Positions 1 to 5,915 of a DNA stretch of 5,915 bases are shown here, in pieces. How positions within the stretch are numbered: position 1 is the first letter of the stretch; each line of letters begins with the position of its first letter. Source of the DNA: Proteobacteria bacterium UBA2133 (GTDB lineage: Bacteria > Pseudomonadota > Gammaproteobacteria > Arenicellales > UBA868); NCBI GenBank assembly GCA_002327725.1, contig DCXP01000093.1, positions 1 to 5,915 on the forward strand, given 5' to 3'. Both the position numbers and the translations under genes were made by a program. The notes under the pieces were generated by a model. It worked only from the letters and a program-made list of their open reading frames with translations. It searched no databases and was not told the origin of the DNA.

Positions 1-1
1 G

Positions 2-1519
2 ATACCGTTGGATGGACCGCTTTCCCTGGAGGCCGTTCTCCAACGGAACATGTCGCATGATTCCAAGACCGTCAGTGGGACCCTCCGGGCGTCGTTCCAA
101 AATTTTGATGCGGCAGCGCAAGGGACCTTTTCGTGGCCGCTGCGAAGCGGTAATCAGTTGAGACTGGAATTTGAAAGTCTATCGCTTGCGAATCTTTCAC
201 GGTGGCTGCCTGGCAACTATCTTGACCCCGGTCCTTTGCGATTTGAAAGCCAGTTTACGATCGACGAGCACAATGCGCCGTTGGGCCAGTTCTCTGCCAC
301 CCTTGGGAATAATGATCTTTCGGGTGTGGCGAACGTTCAGGGGATCAACCTTGGCGATTTCCCCGAAGTCTCCGTTACCCCCGGCAAAAAGGTTCGTATT
401 GCCGGTCATTTCAAATCGTCGCGGCTGAATCTGCTGGAGATTTTTCCCCCGCGGGCAAAAACCCCGGATGCGGCCAAAACCAGGGAGTCGTTCTTTAGTG
501 ATGAACCCCTGTCAGTAGACTGGATTAAAAACGCTGATCTTGATATCCACCTTCAGGCTGATGATCTCATCTCTCGAGGGTTTGAGGCAAAAGGGCTCAG
601 TACGGACATCAACGTTGCCGACGGGGTATTGGATATCAGTGCCCGCTCCGGAGAATTCTCGGGCGGCACCTTCAGTATGGATATAGGGCTTGATACCCGT
701 ACCGCGCCGTACGCGACCGACTTCAGATTCGACATTAACGACCTCGTTCTCGATCAGGTACCCGCGCTCCAGAATGTCAAGTTACCGCTGCAGGGCGCCA
801 TTGATGTTGCGATTGATCTTTCCGGCAAAGGCGTTTCACCGAAGGAGATTGTTTCCGGCTCGTCGGGGTCCTTGTTAGCCTCCGGCACAGATGCAGTCAT
901 TCCAGCAAGCAACGCCGACTTCCTGACCGGGTCGATACTCTTTGGATTTCTTAACTTGATCAATCCGAAAGAGAAATCAGAATTTCACAGTCTTGACTGC
1001 GGCCTGATCGGTTTTCGGATCGTCGATGGCATCGCCATGTCACGCGATAGTGTTGCCCTTCAGACCCCCGATGTTACTTATCTGATCAGGGGTGGGTTCA
1101 GTCTCAAGGACGAATCTATAGTGTTCGCCGTCAAACCCAAGGCACGGAAAGGCGTAGGGATTTCGGCGGCAACGTTGACCAATGTTTTCAGGCTAGCCGG
1201 CACGCTTACCGAACCACGAAGAGAGGCTGATCTTGAAGGCGTCGCGAAAACCGGGGCCACTTGGGGCCTGGCTGCGATAACGGGAGGCCTGTCAATTCTG
1301 GCCCAGGGTTTATTTGACAAGTTTACGGGGAGTCAGGATGTTTGCCGGATCGCCAACGATAGCCGGCAACTGCTGCTTGCAGAGCCGCCTGAATGTGTTC
1401 TCCACGCATGGAACCAATTACAAATGACTGAAGAATCCCGTGTATCAATCAATGGTGATACTGCTTCATGCTCTGCAGTAACTGAAGAGGGTGGCTCCAA
1501 GTCGGATGAGGGTGATTAA
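2..1519 (+). CDS. AsmA-family envelope protein, C-terminal part (5' end outside window)
   Basis: The reading frame is already open at the left edge, and AsmA-type proteins are usually longer than the roughly 500 residues seen here, so the TTG at 8 is probably not the true start. The visible part is rich in alternating beta-strand sequence, as in AsmA/TamB-like proteins that sit in the periplasm, anchored to the inner membrane, and help with outer-membrane lipid homeostasis. Counting from the TTG, residues about 160-300 show the usual pattern of repeated 'ADLDI...ADDL' and 'DGVLDI...SGG' strands. Residues 330-400 hold the conserved C-terminal core: C331, then F336 and 'VDGIA', a T-rich strand, a glycine turn at 362-363 and 'LAGTLTEP' at 396-403. 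A glycine-rich, weakly hydrophobic segment (418-436) precedes C446. The polar tail after about residue 465 is low in similarity to anything I recognise. The 3' end overlaps the next gene by 14 bp, which suggests cotranscription. The family call is confident; the precise member is not. Confidence 0.85.
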   Translation: MPLDGPLSLEAVLQRNMSHDSKTVSGTLRASFQNFDAAAQGTFSWPLRSGNQLRLEFESLSLANLSRWLPGNYLDPGPLRFESQFTIDEHNAPLGQFSATLGNNDLSGVANVQGINLGDFPEVSVTPGKKVRIAGHFKSSRLNLLEIFPPRAKTPDAAKTRESFFSDEPLSVDWIKNADLDIHLQADDLISRGFEAKGLSTDINVADGVLDISARSGEFSGGTFSMDIGLDTRTAPYATDFRFDINDLVLDQVPALQNVKLPLQGAIDVAIDLSGKGVSPKEIVSGSSGSLLASGTDAVIPASNADFLTGSILFGFLNLINPKEKSEFHSLDCGLIGFRIVDGIAMSRDSVALQTPDVTYLIRGGFSLKDESIVFAVKPKARKGVGISAATLTNVFRLAGTLTEPRREADLEGVAKTGATWGLAAITGGLSILAQGLFDKFTGSQDVCRIANDSRQLLLAEPPECVLHAWNQLQMTEESRVSINGDTASCSAVTEEGGSKSDEGD

Positions 1520-1841
1520 AGAATTTTCGCAGTTACTCGGCCCGTTGAGATTCGCGCTCGCGCTGGTGCTGGGGGCTTTATCGGCCCTGGCACCGCTGGC
1601 GTTTGCGCCCACCAGTTACCAAGGCTGGGCCTTTGTGACTACCGTGATCGTTCCCGCTATCGTGCCGATCTTTTTTTTCGTCGCGCTGCTCGATATTCTG
1701 ATGAGCGCCGTATTCATGTCATCCAGCACCGGTGAACGCCGGGCGAAGCACCGCAAGGCCCTGATTACCCAGGCTGTGCTGGTGGGCATACTGACAGCGG
1801 CCTGGCTACCGCTTTTCTGGCAGGTATTGAACCCCGGTTGA
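1506..1841 (+). CDS. Small three-helix inner-membrane protein, unknown function
   Basis: This is a 111-residue hydrophobic protein from the ATG at 1506. A GTG at 1491 would add five residues, but it abuts the only purine-rich stretch (GAAGAGG, 1484-1490), so the ATG is preferred even though its spacing from that stretch is rather long. Three membrane segments are visible: about residues 14-34, 42-71 (Phe-rich, containing three consecutive Phe) and 85-108. A basic loop with R78, R79, K81, R83 and K84 lies between the second and third and should face the cytoplasm. The start overlaps the end of the AsmA-family gene by 14 bp, so translational coupling and a shared envelope role are plausible inferences. 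No catalytic motif or known domain is recognisable. Confidence 0.7.
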   Translation: MRVIKEFSQLLGPLRFALALVLGALSALAPLAFAPTSYQGWAFVTTVIVPAIVPIFFFVALLDILMSAVFMSSSTGERRAKHRKALITQAVLVGILTAAWLPLFWQVLNPG

Positions 1842-1857
1842 CCGCTGTCGGGCCGGC

Positions 1858-2808
1858 TTACACCGGCGCACAACGGCTTTGAATATGCCGGGCCGTCATC
1901 AGGTCCAGATGACCCCCACCCCCATTTTTATAGATGGTGATGTCCCCGGGGCTGTGCCGGCCCTTTGTATCGGCGCATAGATCATAAAGATCAGCCAGTA
2001 CGTCGTCCTCGGAAATCACCCCGGCGTTCATGGGGATCACCAGTTCACCAATTTCGCCGATGGTCGTGTTGCGCGAGTCGACGAAGAGCCGTGCCCGGCG
2101 CAGTGCTTCATCGTCGGCCTCGCGCATATCCTTGCGAAACGCGCCGACGAGATCCAGGTGCACGCCTTCGCTCAACCACTCGCCCCGGATCAGCGGTTCA
2201 GAACTCATGGTGGCGCAGCAGATGAGATCGGCCCAACCCACCGCCTCGGCAAGGTCACGAGCGGCTTCGACATGCTGGTGCTGGGCCAGTGTCTCAACCA
2301 GTGCGTCGCGCCGGCCGCGAGAGCGGTTCCAGATACGGACCGATTCAATCCCGGGATGCACCGTGCAGTGGGCTTCAATCAGATAGGGCGCCATGGCGCC
2401 CGCGCCCACCATCAGCAGCCGCTGGCAGTCGGGCCGGGCCAGCAGCCGGGAACCGAGCGCCGAGTCCGCTGCGGTCTTGAGATAGGTGAGCGCGGTGCCG
2501 TCGATCGAACGCACGGGTACCCCGTTGACGCCATCAAAGAGGACATAGGCGGCATGAATGGCGGGCAGGCCGAGCGATACATTGGCAGGAAAGACGCTGG
2601 CGATTTTGACCCCCAGGGCGGAGCCCCCCTGCCATGCTGCCCGGATCAGGCAGTAGTCCTTGTCCATTTTTCCATGCTGTTCCAGAAGCAGGTCGCGAAG
2701 ATCCGCAGGGGCCTCGCGGTGCATGCGGGCAAGGTCATCAACCAGCGGTCCGAAGCTGACGCGCTCGAATATCTCCGCTGCGCCAAGGTGAAAGGAGTCG
2801 GAAGCCAT
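1858..2808 (-). CDS. Ornithine cyclodeaminase/mu-crystallin family protein, probable NAD(P)H-dependent imine reductase
   Basis: This is a 316-residue protein from the ATG whose complement is at 2806-2808, the normal length for the family. The frame stays open to a start at 2940, but those 44 extra residues do not resemble the family and would overlap the divergent gene. Family marks: 'GVKIAS' with K68, the conserved lysine of the substrate pocket; 'FPAN...GLPAIHA' (73-86); 'SIDGTALTYLKTAADSA' (101-117); a Rossmann nucleotide-binding loop GAGAMA (135-140); 'WNRS' (160-163), in the region choosing the cofactor; and a C-terminal 'GEIGELVIPMNAG' (251-263). Two deviations matter. The aspartate that serves catalysis in true ornithine cyclodeaminase is absent, since this region reads VGAFRKDMRE (221-230). 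The usual arginine before TAA is K111. Both fit relatives that reduce cyclic imino acids such as pyrroline-2-carboxylate better than a cyclodeaminase, but the substrate is inferred. No strong Shine-Dalgarno sequence precedes the start. The gene is divergent from the deacetylase-methyltransferase pair and convergent with the membrane-protein gene. Confidence 0.88.
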   Translation of the reverse strand: MASDSFHLGAAEIFERVSFGPLVDDLARMHREAPADLRDLLLEQHGKMDKDYCLIRAAWQGGSALGVKIASVFPANVSLGLPAIHAAYVLFDGVNGVPVRSIDGTALTYLKTAADSALGSRLLARPDCQRLLMVGAGAMAPYLIEAHCTVHPGIESVRIWNRSRGRRDALVETLAQHQHVEAARDLAEAVGWADLICCATMSSEPLIRGEWLSEGVHLDLVGAFRKDMREADDEALRRARLFVDSRNTTIGEIGELVIPMNAGVISEDDVLADLYDLCADTKGRHSPGDITIYKNGGGGHLDLMTARHIQSRCAPV

Positions 2809-2821
2809 GAGGAAATGCTTT

Positions 2822-2864
2822 TGCCTGTAGGGAGGCTTTAGTTTAGCCTTTCGGCTGGCAGGCA
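2822..2864. repeat. Nested inverted repeats, candidate operator
   Basis: An outer pair, TGCCTG (2822-2827) and CAGGCA (2859-2864), encloses an inner pair, AGGCT (2833-2837) and AGCCT (2845-2849), whose centre lies within 2 bp of the outer one. The inner 17-bp dyad overlaps the weak promoter boxes for both directions, as expected of a regulator site controlling a divergent pair. A competing short hairpin, AGCC/GGCT (2845-2856), exists. Repeats this short can arise by chance, and no regulator gene lies in the window. Confidence 0.3.
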
Positions 2865-2892
2865 GTGAGTGCGAAACCCTTGGATCAGTATC

Positions 2893-2897
2893 GGAGA
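2893..2897 (+). promoter_or_regulatory. Ribosome binding site of the deacetylase gene
   Basis: GGAGA lies 5 bp before the ATG at 2903. This supports that start over any internal ATG. Confidence 0.6.
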
Positions 2898-2902
2898 AAT
2901 CA

Positions 2903-3829
2903 ATGAGCGGCCCCGACCCATTGGCGCAGGATCTTGCCAACCGATGCGGATTGGCGCTTTTGTATCACGGCACTTTTTCTTCTCCGCCAGAACTGCTGGG
3001 CGATGCGCTGCACAACATCTCACCGCAGGATCTTTTTCGCCAACTGGAGACCCTGTCGCGTTCCTTTCACTTTGTTTCGGTTGACGAATACTGCGCTGCC
3101 GGGGACCTTCGGGGTCTTGCGACGATAACGGCTGACGACGGTTATCAGTGTGTGGTGGATGAGGCCTTCAGTGTCTTTGAGGCGCTTCAGATACCGCTTG
3201 CGATCTTTGTGAACCGCTCGTTCATGGAGGGCAAACCGTTCTGGCGCGACAAGGTGCGGAGCATCATGCAGCGCAGGCGCGTTGGCGAGTTCGAAGCCCG
3301 GTTTGCCGAGCAGTTTCAGCGTGATCCGGAACAGCCTTTCTATCGTTACACCAAGGACCCTAGAAACAACAGCATCAGGGTCGATGAGATGCTCGATGCC
3401 TTCCTCGAAGACGAACCGCTGATTGACGCGTGCAGGCAATACTACATGCAGGTGAGCCAGAGCCTCAAAGCGCATCCCTTAATCAGTTACGGCAGCCATT
3501 CCGTGCACCACTACGTGCTGTCATCGTTAAGTGACGACGAGCAATGGCGTGAAATAGACGAGAACCGTCGCTTTTTGGAAACCTTTCCCGGGGTCAATCG
3601 AACCGCAGTTTTTTCCATTCCGTTCGGTGGCGACCGGGATTACAATGATGCCACCATCAGGCTGGCGGCGGACGCCGGTCATAGTGCAATGCTGCTCAGT
3701 CGGGGAGTAGTGCAGCGCAAAGACCGCATTCATGACAGCCTGTTGCCGATGGTTGACCGGGTGATGCCGAGGCATGCAGAGCCGCCCGCTTTTCTGGAGG
3801 ACCTGCAGGCGCGCTTGAGCCGCGGTTGA
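2903..3829 (+). CDS. NodB-like polysaccharide deacetylase family protein (carbohydrate esterase 4 type), cytosolic
   Basis: This is a 308-residue protein with the metal-dependent NodB fold signatures in order. A first strand carries YHG (21-23). Motif 1 is 'TADDGY' (76-81), with D78 as candidate catalytic base and D79 as metal ligand. Motif 2 is H199-S-V-H-H203, the H[S/T]xxH metal site, followed by 'LSSLSDDE'. Motif 3 is 'IPFG' (239-242) followed by 'YNDATIRLAADAGH', as in the subfamily with a P-F/Y-G rather than R-x-P-Y motif. The family removes N-acetyl or O-acetyl groups from sugars, and some relatives act on small amides. No signal peptide or membrane anchor is seen, so it should act in the cytoplasm, on a biosynthetic intermediate or small molecule rather than on finished wall polymer. 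The stretch between motifs 1 and 2 is long (about 120 residues), with a charged, mostly helical-looking insert at about 108-185. The methyltransferase gene follows 45 bp downstream and is probably in the same operon. The substrate is unknown. Confidence 0.88.
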   Translation: MSGPDPLAQDLANRCGLALLYHGTFSSPPELLGDALHNISPQDLFRQLETLSRSFHFVSVDEYCAAGDLRGLATITADDGYQCVVDEAFSVFEALQIPLAIFVNRSFMEGKPFWRDKVRSIMQRRRVGEFEARFAEQFQRDPEQPFYRYTKDPRNNSIRVDEMLDAFLEDEPLIDACRQYYMQVSQSLKAHPLISYGSHSVHHYVLSSLSDDEQWREIDENRRFLETFPGVNRTAVFSIPFGGDRDYNDATIRLAADAGHSAMLLSRGVVQRKDRIHDSLLPMVDRVMPRHAEPPAFLEDLQARLSRG

Positions 3830-3863
3830 GTTTGGAAGGGCAGTAGGCCCACGCAACACGATC

Positions 3864-3870
3864 GGGGGGA
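3864..3870 (+). promoter_or_regulatory. Ribosome binding site deciding the GTG start of the methyltransferase gene
   Basis: GGGGGGA lies 4 bp before the GTG at 3875. No ATG occurs in frame near the N-terminus, and the residues right after the GTG already look like those of family members, so the GTG start is well supported. Confidence 0.5.
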
Positions 3871-3874
3871 CCGG

Positions 3875-5437
3875 GTGGCAAAGAAATCCAGTCGACTGGG
3901 CGGACGGGTTGCGCGCCAGACATTGCGGACAGCGCCGATACCCGAAGACGAAAAGCCGGTCAGGCCAGGCCTTCACAGCGGCCGCTACCAGCCTCTGACC
4001 CAGGATGAGGTCGAGCGGATTCACGAGGCAGTCCTCAAGACGCTCGAGACCATCGGTTTTGCCAATGCGCTGCCGTCCATTATCGAGCGGGTGACCGCAG
4101 CCGGCGGCACATTCACAGAGGATGAGCGCCTCCTGATCCCGCGTGCGCTGGTTGAGGACGCCTTATCCCAGTGCGCAAAAAACATCACTTTGTATGCCCA
4201 GGATCCCCGCTATGACCTTGACCTCACCGGTACTCGCACCTACTTCGGGACTGCGGGTGCGGCCGTGCATATCGTCGATACCGTAAAGCGTGAGTATCGC
4301 GAGTCGATGGCGCAGGACTTGTACGAAGCAGCACGAATCGTCGACCAGATGGAGCATATTCATTTCTTCCAGCGGTCCATGGTGCTGCGGGACATCGAGG
4401 ATCCCGCAGAGATGGATTTCAACACCTGTTATGCCTCCATTGCCGGCACCGCAAAGCATGTCGGCACGAGTTTCGTTGACCCGGCGCATGTGCACCAGGC
4501 GATCGATATGCTGGAAGTGGTTGCCGGGGGTGAGCAGGCCTGGCGGGAGCGGCCCTTTGTCAGTTGTTCCTGCTGTTTCGTGGTTCCACCCATGCGCTTT
4601 GCAGAGGACGCATGCCGGGTGCTGGAGGCCTGTGTGGAACGTGGCATGCCGGTGCTGCTGCTGGCGGCAGGGCAGGCGGGAGCCACGAGCCCCGCATCAC
4701 TGGCCGGGGCGGTGGTGCAGGAGGTGGCCGAGGTTCTGGGGGGGCTCGTTTACGTCAACCTGATCAAGCCGGGTCATCCGGCGATCTTCGGAACATGGCC
4801 CTTCGTTTCGGATCTTCGAACCGGGGCCATGAGTGGCGGCAGCGGTGAGCAGGCAGTGTTGATGGCGGCCTGCGGCCAGATAGGGCGTTTTTACGATCTG
4901 CCAACGGGGATCGCCGCGGGTATGGCAGATGCCAAACTTCCCGATGCGCAGTCCGGCTACGAAAAAGCGTATACCAATGTGCTGGCCGGTCACAGCGGCG
5001 CCAACCTGATCTACGAAGCTGCAGGGATGCAGGCGAGTCTTCTTGGATGCTGTCTGGAAAGTTACGTCATCGATAACGATATGCTGGGTGCGATCAACCG
5101 CACCATTCGCGGTATCGAGATCACCGATGAGTCGCTCTCCATCGAGACAATCCGCGATGTCTGTGTCGATGGGCCCAGTCACTTTCTGGGTCATAACCAG
5201 ACCATGGCGCTGATGCAGCGAGACTATGTCTATCCCGAGGTCGGAGACCGGCTGAGCCCGAAAGAGTGGAACGAAAAAGGCAGACCCGACCTGCTCGAAG
5301 TCGCGCGGGCAAAGGTCGCGCAGATTCTGTCGAGTCCGAGGCCGACACACCTGTCTCTGGAAATCGACCGGGAGATTCGTGCCCGCTTTCCGGTTCGGCT
5401 CAGCGAGCGGACCATGGGAGATGCCGGGGCCGCCTGA
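3875..5437 (+). CDS. MttB-superfamily (trimethylamine methyltransferase-like) protein, non-pyrrolysine
   Basis: This is a 520-residue protein, full length for the superfamily, starting at a GTG. A basic N-terminus ('RLGGRVARQTLR', 7-18) leads to 'PVRPGL' (28-33) and 'YQPLTQDEVERIHEAVLKTL' (38-57). The TIM-barrel body contains 'YFGTAGAAVHIVD' (123-135), 'AGATSPASLAGAVV' (268-281), 'AEVLGGLVYVNLIKPGHP' (285-302), the G-rich 'MSGGSGEQ' (319-326) and the very typical 'GMADAKLPDAQSGYEK' (349-364). MttB itself carries an amber-encoded pyrrolysine that binds the methylamine. This frame is continuous, has no in-frame TAG and ends in TGA, so it belongs to the large pyrrolysine-free branch, whose characterised members demethylate quaternary amines such as glycine betaine or proline betaine and pass the methyl group to a corrinoid protein. 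No corrinoid protein is encoded nearby. Cysteines cluster at C231, C233, C234 and at C392, C393. It follows the deacetylase gene by 45 bp, probably in one operon. The family is near certain; the substrate is unknown. Confidence 0.93.
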   Translation: MAKKSSRLGGRVARQTLRTAPIPEDEKPVRPGLHSGRYQPLTQDEVERIHEAVLKTLETIGFANALPSIIERVTAAGGTFTEDERLLIPRALVEDALSQCAKNITLYAQDPRYDLDLTGTRTYFGTAGAAVHIVDTVKREYRESMAQDLYEAARIVDQMEHIHFFQRSMVLRDIEDPAEMDFNTCYASIAGTAKHVGTSFVDPAHVHQAIDMLEVVAGGEQAWRERPFVSCSCCFVVPPMRFAEDACRVLEACVERGMPVLLLAAGQAGATSPASLAGAVVQEVAEVLGGLVYVNLIKPGHPAIFGTWPFVSDLRTGAMSGGSGEQAVLMAACGQIGRFYDLPTGIAAGMADAKLPDAQSGYEKAYTNVLAGHSGANLIYEAAGMQASLLGCCLESYVIDNDMLGAINRTIRGIEITDESLSIETIRDVCVDGPSHFLGHNQTMALMQRDYVYPEVGDRLSPKEWNEKGRPDLLEVARAKVAQILSSPRPTHLSLEIDREIRARFPVRLSERTMGDAGAA

Positions 5438-5478
5438 CAGCGCTGCCTTGTTCTGCTGCTCTACTGCTAAAACTTAAG

Positions 5479-5505
5479 TGCGCGGGTCAGGGTGCAAGCC
5501 GCGCA
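5479..5505 (-). terminator. Possible terminator of pdxH
   Basis: A perfect 7-bp GC-rich stem, TGCGCGG/CCGCGCA, has a 13-nt loop that includes the pdxH stop codon. Read leftward it is followed by CTTAAGTTTT, a short and somewhat distant T tract, so it is a mediocre intrinsic terminator. Read rightward there is no T tract. It may still separate the two convergent genes. Confidence 0.35.
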
Positions 5506-5915
5506 ATTACCCACTCACCGCCGGCGTCACGGGTGTACTCAAACCGGTCATGCAGGCGGCTAGACTGGCTCTGCCAGAATTCGATGCTCTCGGGTTCAAG
5601 CCGGTAGCCGCCCCAGAACGAGGGAAGCGGTACCTCGCCGGAGGAGAACTTCTGCTTCACCTCCAGCAGTTTGGATTCCAGTATCGCCCGGGCCGATATC
5701 ACGCTGCTCTGGTTCGATGCCCAGGCACCGAGCTGGCTGCCACGGCTTCGGGTGAGGAAGTACTTCAGCGATTCGCCCGCCGCAATTCTCGAGATCGGCC
5801 CCCGGACAATCACCTGGCGGCCCTGTCGTACCCAGGGAAACAGCATTGCGGCGCGGGGATTCTCATCCAGATCCCTGGCTTTGCGGCTGGGGTAGTTGGT
5901 GAAAAAGACAAATCC
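5487..5915 (-). CDS. pdxH: Pyridoxamine/pyridoxine 5'-phosphate oxidase, C-terminal part (5' end outside window)
   Basis: The leftward frame runs in from the right edge and gives the last 142 residues of a protein normally about 210-220 long. The enzyme is cytosolic, uses FMN, and oxidises pyridoxine or pyridoxamine 5'-phosphate to pyridoxal phosphate in vitamin B6 biosynthesis and salvage. Visible family marks in the fragment: 'GFVFFTNYPSRKARDL' (1-16), part of the FMN site; 'RQVIVRG' (33-39); 'GSQLGAWASNQSS' (59-71); 'PLPSFWGGYRLEP' (96-108); 'EFWQ' (112-115); and the substrate-phosphate and ring-binding 'RLHDR' (120-124), ending in the characteristic RLAP. An internal ATG at 5846 is not the start, because the clear family sequence continues upstream of it. 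It converges on the methyltransferase gene with 49 bp between stops. It is a housekeeping gene with no evident link to the central trio. Confidence 0.96.
   Translation of the reverse strand, partial: GFVFFTNYPSRKARDLDENPRAAMLFPWVRQGRQVIVRGPISRIAAGESLKYFLTRSRGSQLGAWASNQSSVISARAILESKLLEVKQKFSSGEVPLPSFWGGYRLEPESIEFWQSQSSRLHDRFEYTRDAGGEWVIARLAP

Larger units (their letters stand above)
2809..2902. promoter_or_regulatory. Divergent intergenic control region
   Basis: This 94-bp spacer separates the start codons of the imine-reductase-like gene (leftward) and the deacetylase gene (rightward), so it should carry the promoters of both. A rightward candidate is TTGCCT (2821-2826), 17 bp, TAGCCT (2844-2849), and a leftward -10 candidate is TAAACT on the minus strand, but all are weak matches to sigma-70 boxes. 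The region also holds the nested inverted repeats described separately. The regulatory role is inferred from gene orientation. Confidence 0.45.

Noticed and set aside
1671..1678. Run of eight T in the small membrane protein gene, a possible slippage or phase-variation site
   Set aside because: It encodes the Phe-rich part of a membrane helix in the intact frame, and a single eight-base run without further repeats is weak evidence for switching.
1852..1867. Hairpin GCCGG/CCGGC with a 6-nt loop between the convergent gene ends
   Set aside because: The stem is only 5 bp and no T tract follows on either strand, so an intrinsic terminator is not supported. It also lies partly within the coding end of the leftward gene.
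2158..2841. A 227-codon rightward open frame opposite the ornithine cyclodeaminase-family gene
   Set aside because: It lies entirely antisense to a gene with strong family motifs, its translation has no recognisable domain, and it is the kind of mirror frame that codon bias in GC-rich DNA creates.
2809..2940. N-terminal extension of the leftward ornithine cyclodeaminase-family protein from a start at 2940
   Set aside because: The 44 extra residues lack family similarity and would overlap the start of the divergent deacetylase gene; the start at 2808 gives the normal family length.
3020..3475. A 151-codon leftward open frame inside the deacetylase gene
   Set aside because: It is antisense to the conserved NodB motifs, with no features of its own.
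4697..5350. A 217-codon leftward open frame inside the methyltransferase gene
   Set aside because: It is antisense to a clear MttB-superfamily gene and shows no motif or domain; it is a shadow frame.
3875..5437. Possibility that the MttB-like gene encodes pyrrolysine at an amber codon
   Set aside because: There is no in-frame TAG between the GTG start and the TGA stop, and the protein is already full length.

Overview
The window is moderately GC-rich and densely coding, with short gaps, gene-end overlaps and mostly ATG/GTG starts. The PdxH fragment, the AsmA-family protein and the general composition suggest a Gram-negative proteobacterium, most likely a gammaproteobacterium. That assignment is inference; no rRNA or other taxonomic marker is present.

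Layout: (1) Positions 2-1519 (+) hold the C-terminal part of an AsmA-family envelope protein that begins left of the window. Its end overlaps a small three-helix membrane protein of unknown function (1506-1841, +). (2) On the opposite strand, ending convergently 16 bp away, lies an ornithine cyclodeaminase/mu-crystallin family NAD(P)-dependent enzyme (1858-2808, -). (3) A 94-bp divergent spacer with nested inverted repeats separates it from two rightward genes with a 45-bp gap: a cytosolic NodB-like (polysaccharide deacetylase family) metal hydrolase (2903-3829) and an MttB-superfamily (trimethylamine methyltransferase-like) protein without pyrrolysine (3875-5437). (4) At the right edge the 3' part of pdxH (pyridoxamine 5'-phosphate oxidase) runs leftward and converges on the methyltransferase gene.

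The part that ordinary housekeeping does not explain is the central trio of imine-reductase-like enzyme, NodB-like deacetylase and non-pyrrolysine MttB homologue around one shared divergent control region. Each family is known. The combination suggests a small accessory pathway for an N-acylated or N-methylated (quaternary) amino compound, but the substrate cannot be read from the sequence. No corrinoid-binding partner (MttC-like), reactivase or transporter is visible here, so the methyl acceptor, if there is one, must be encoded elsewhere. I found no RNA genes, insertion sequences, CRISPR arrays or clear mobile-element borders. All gaps between genes are shorter than 100 bp.
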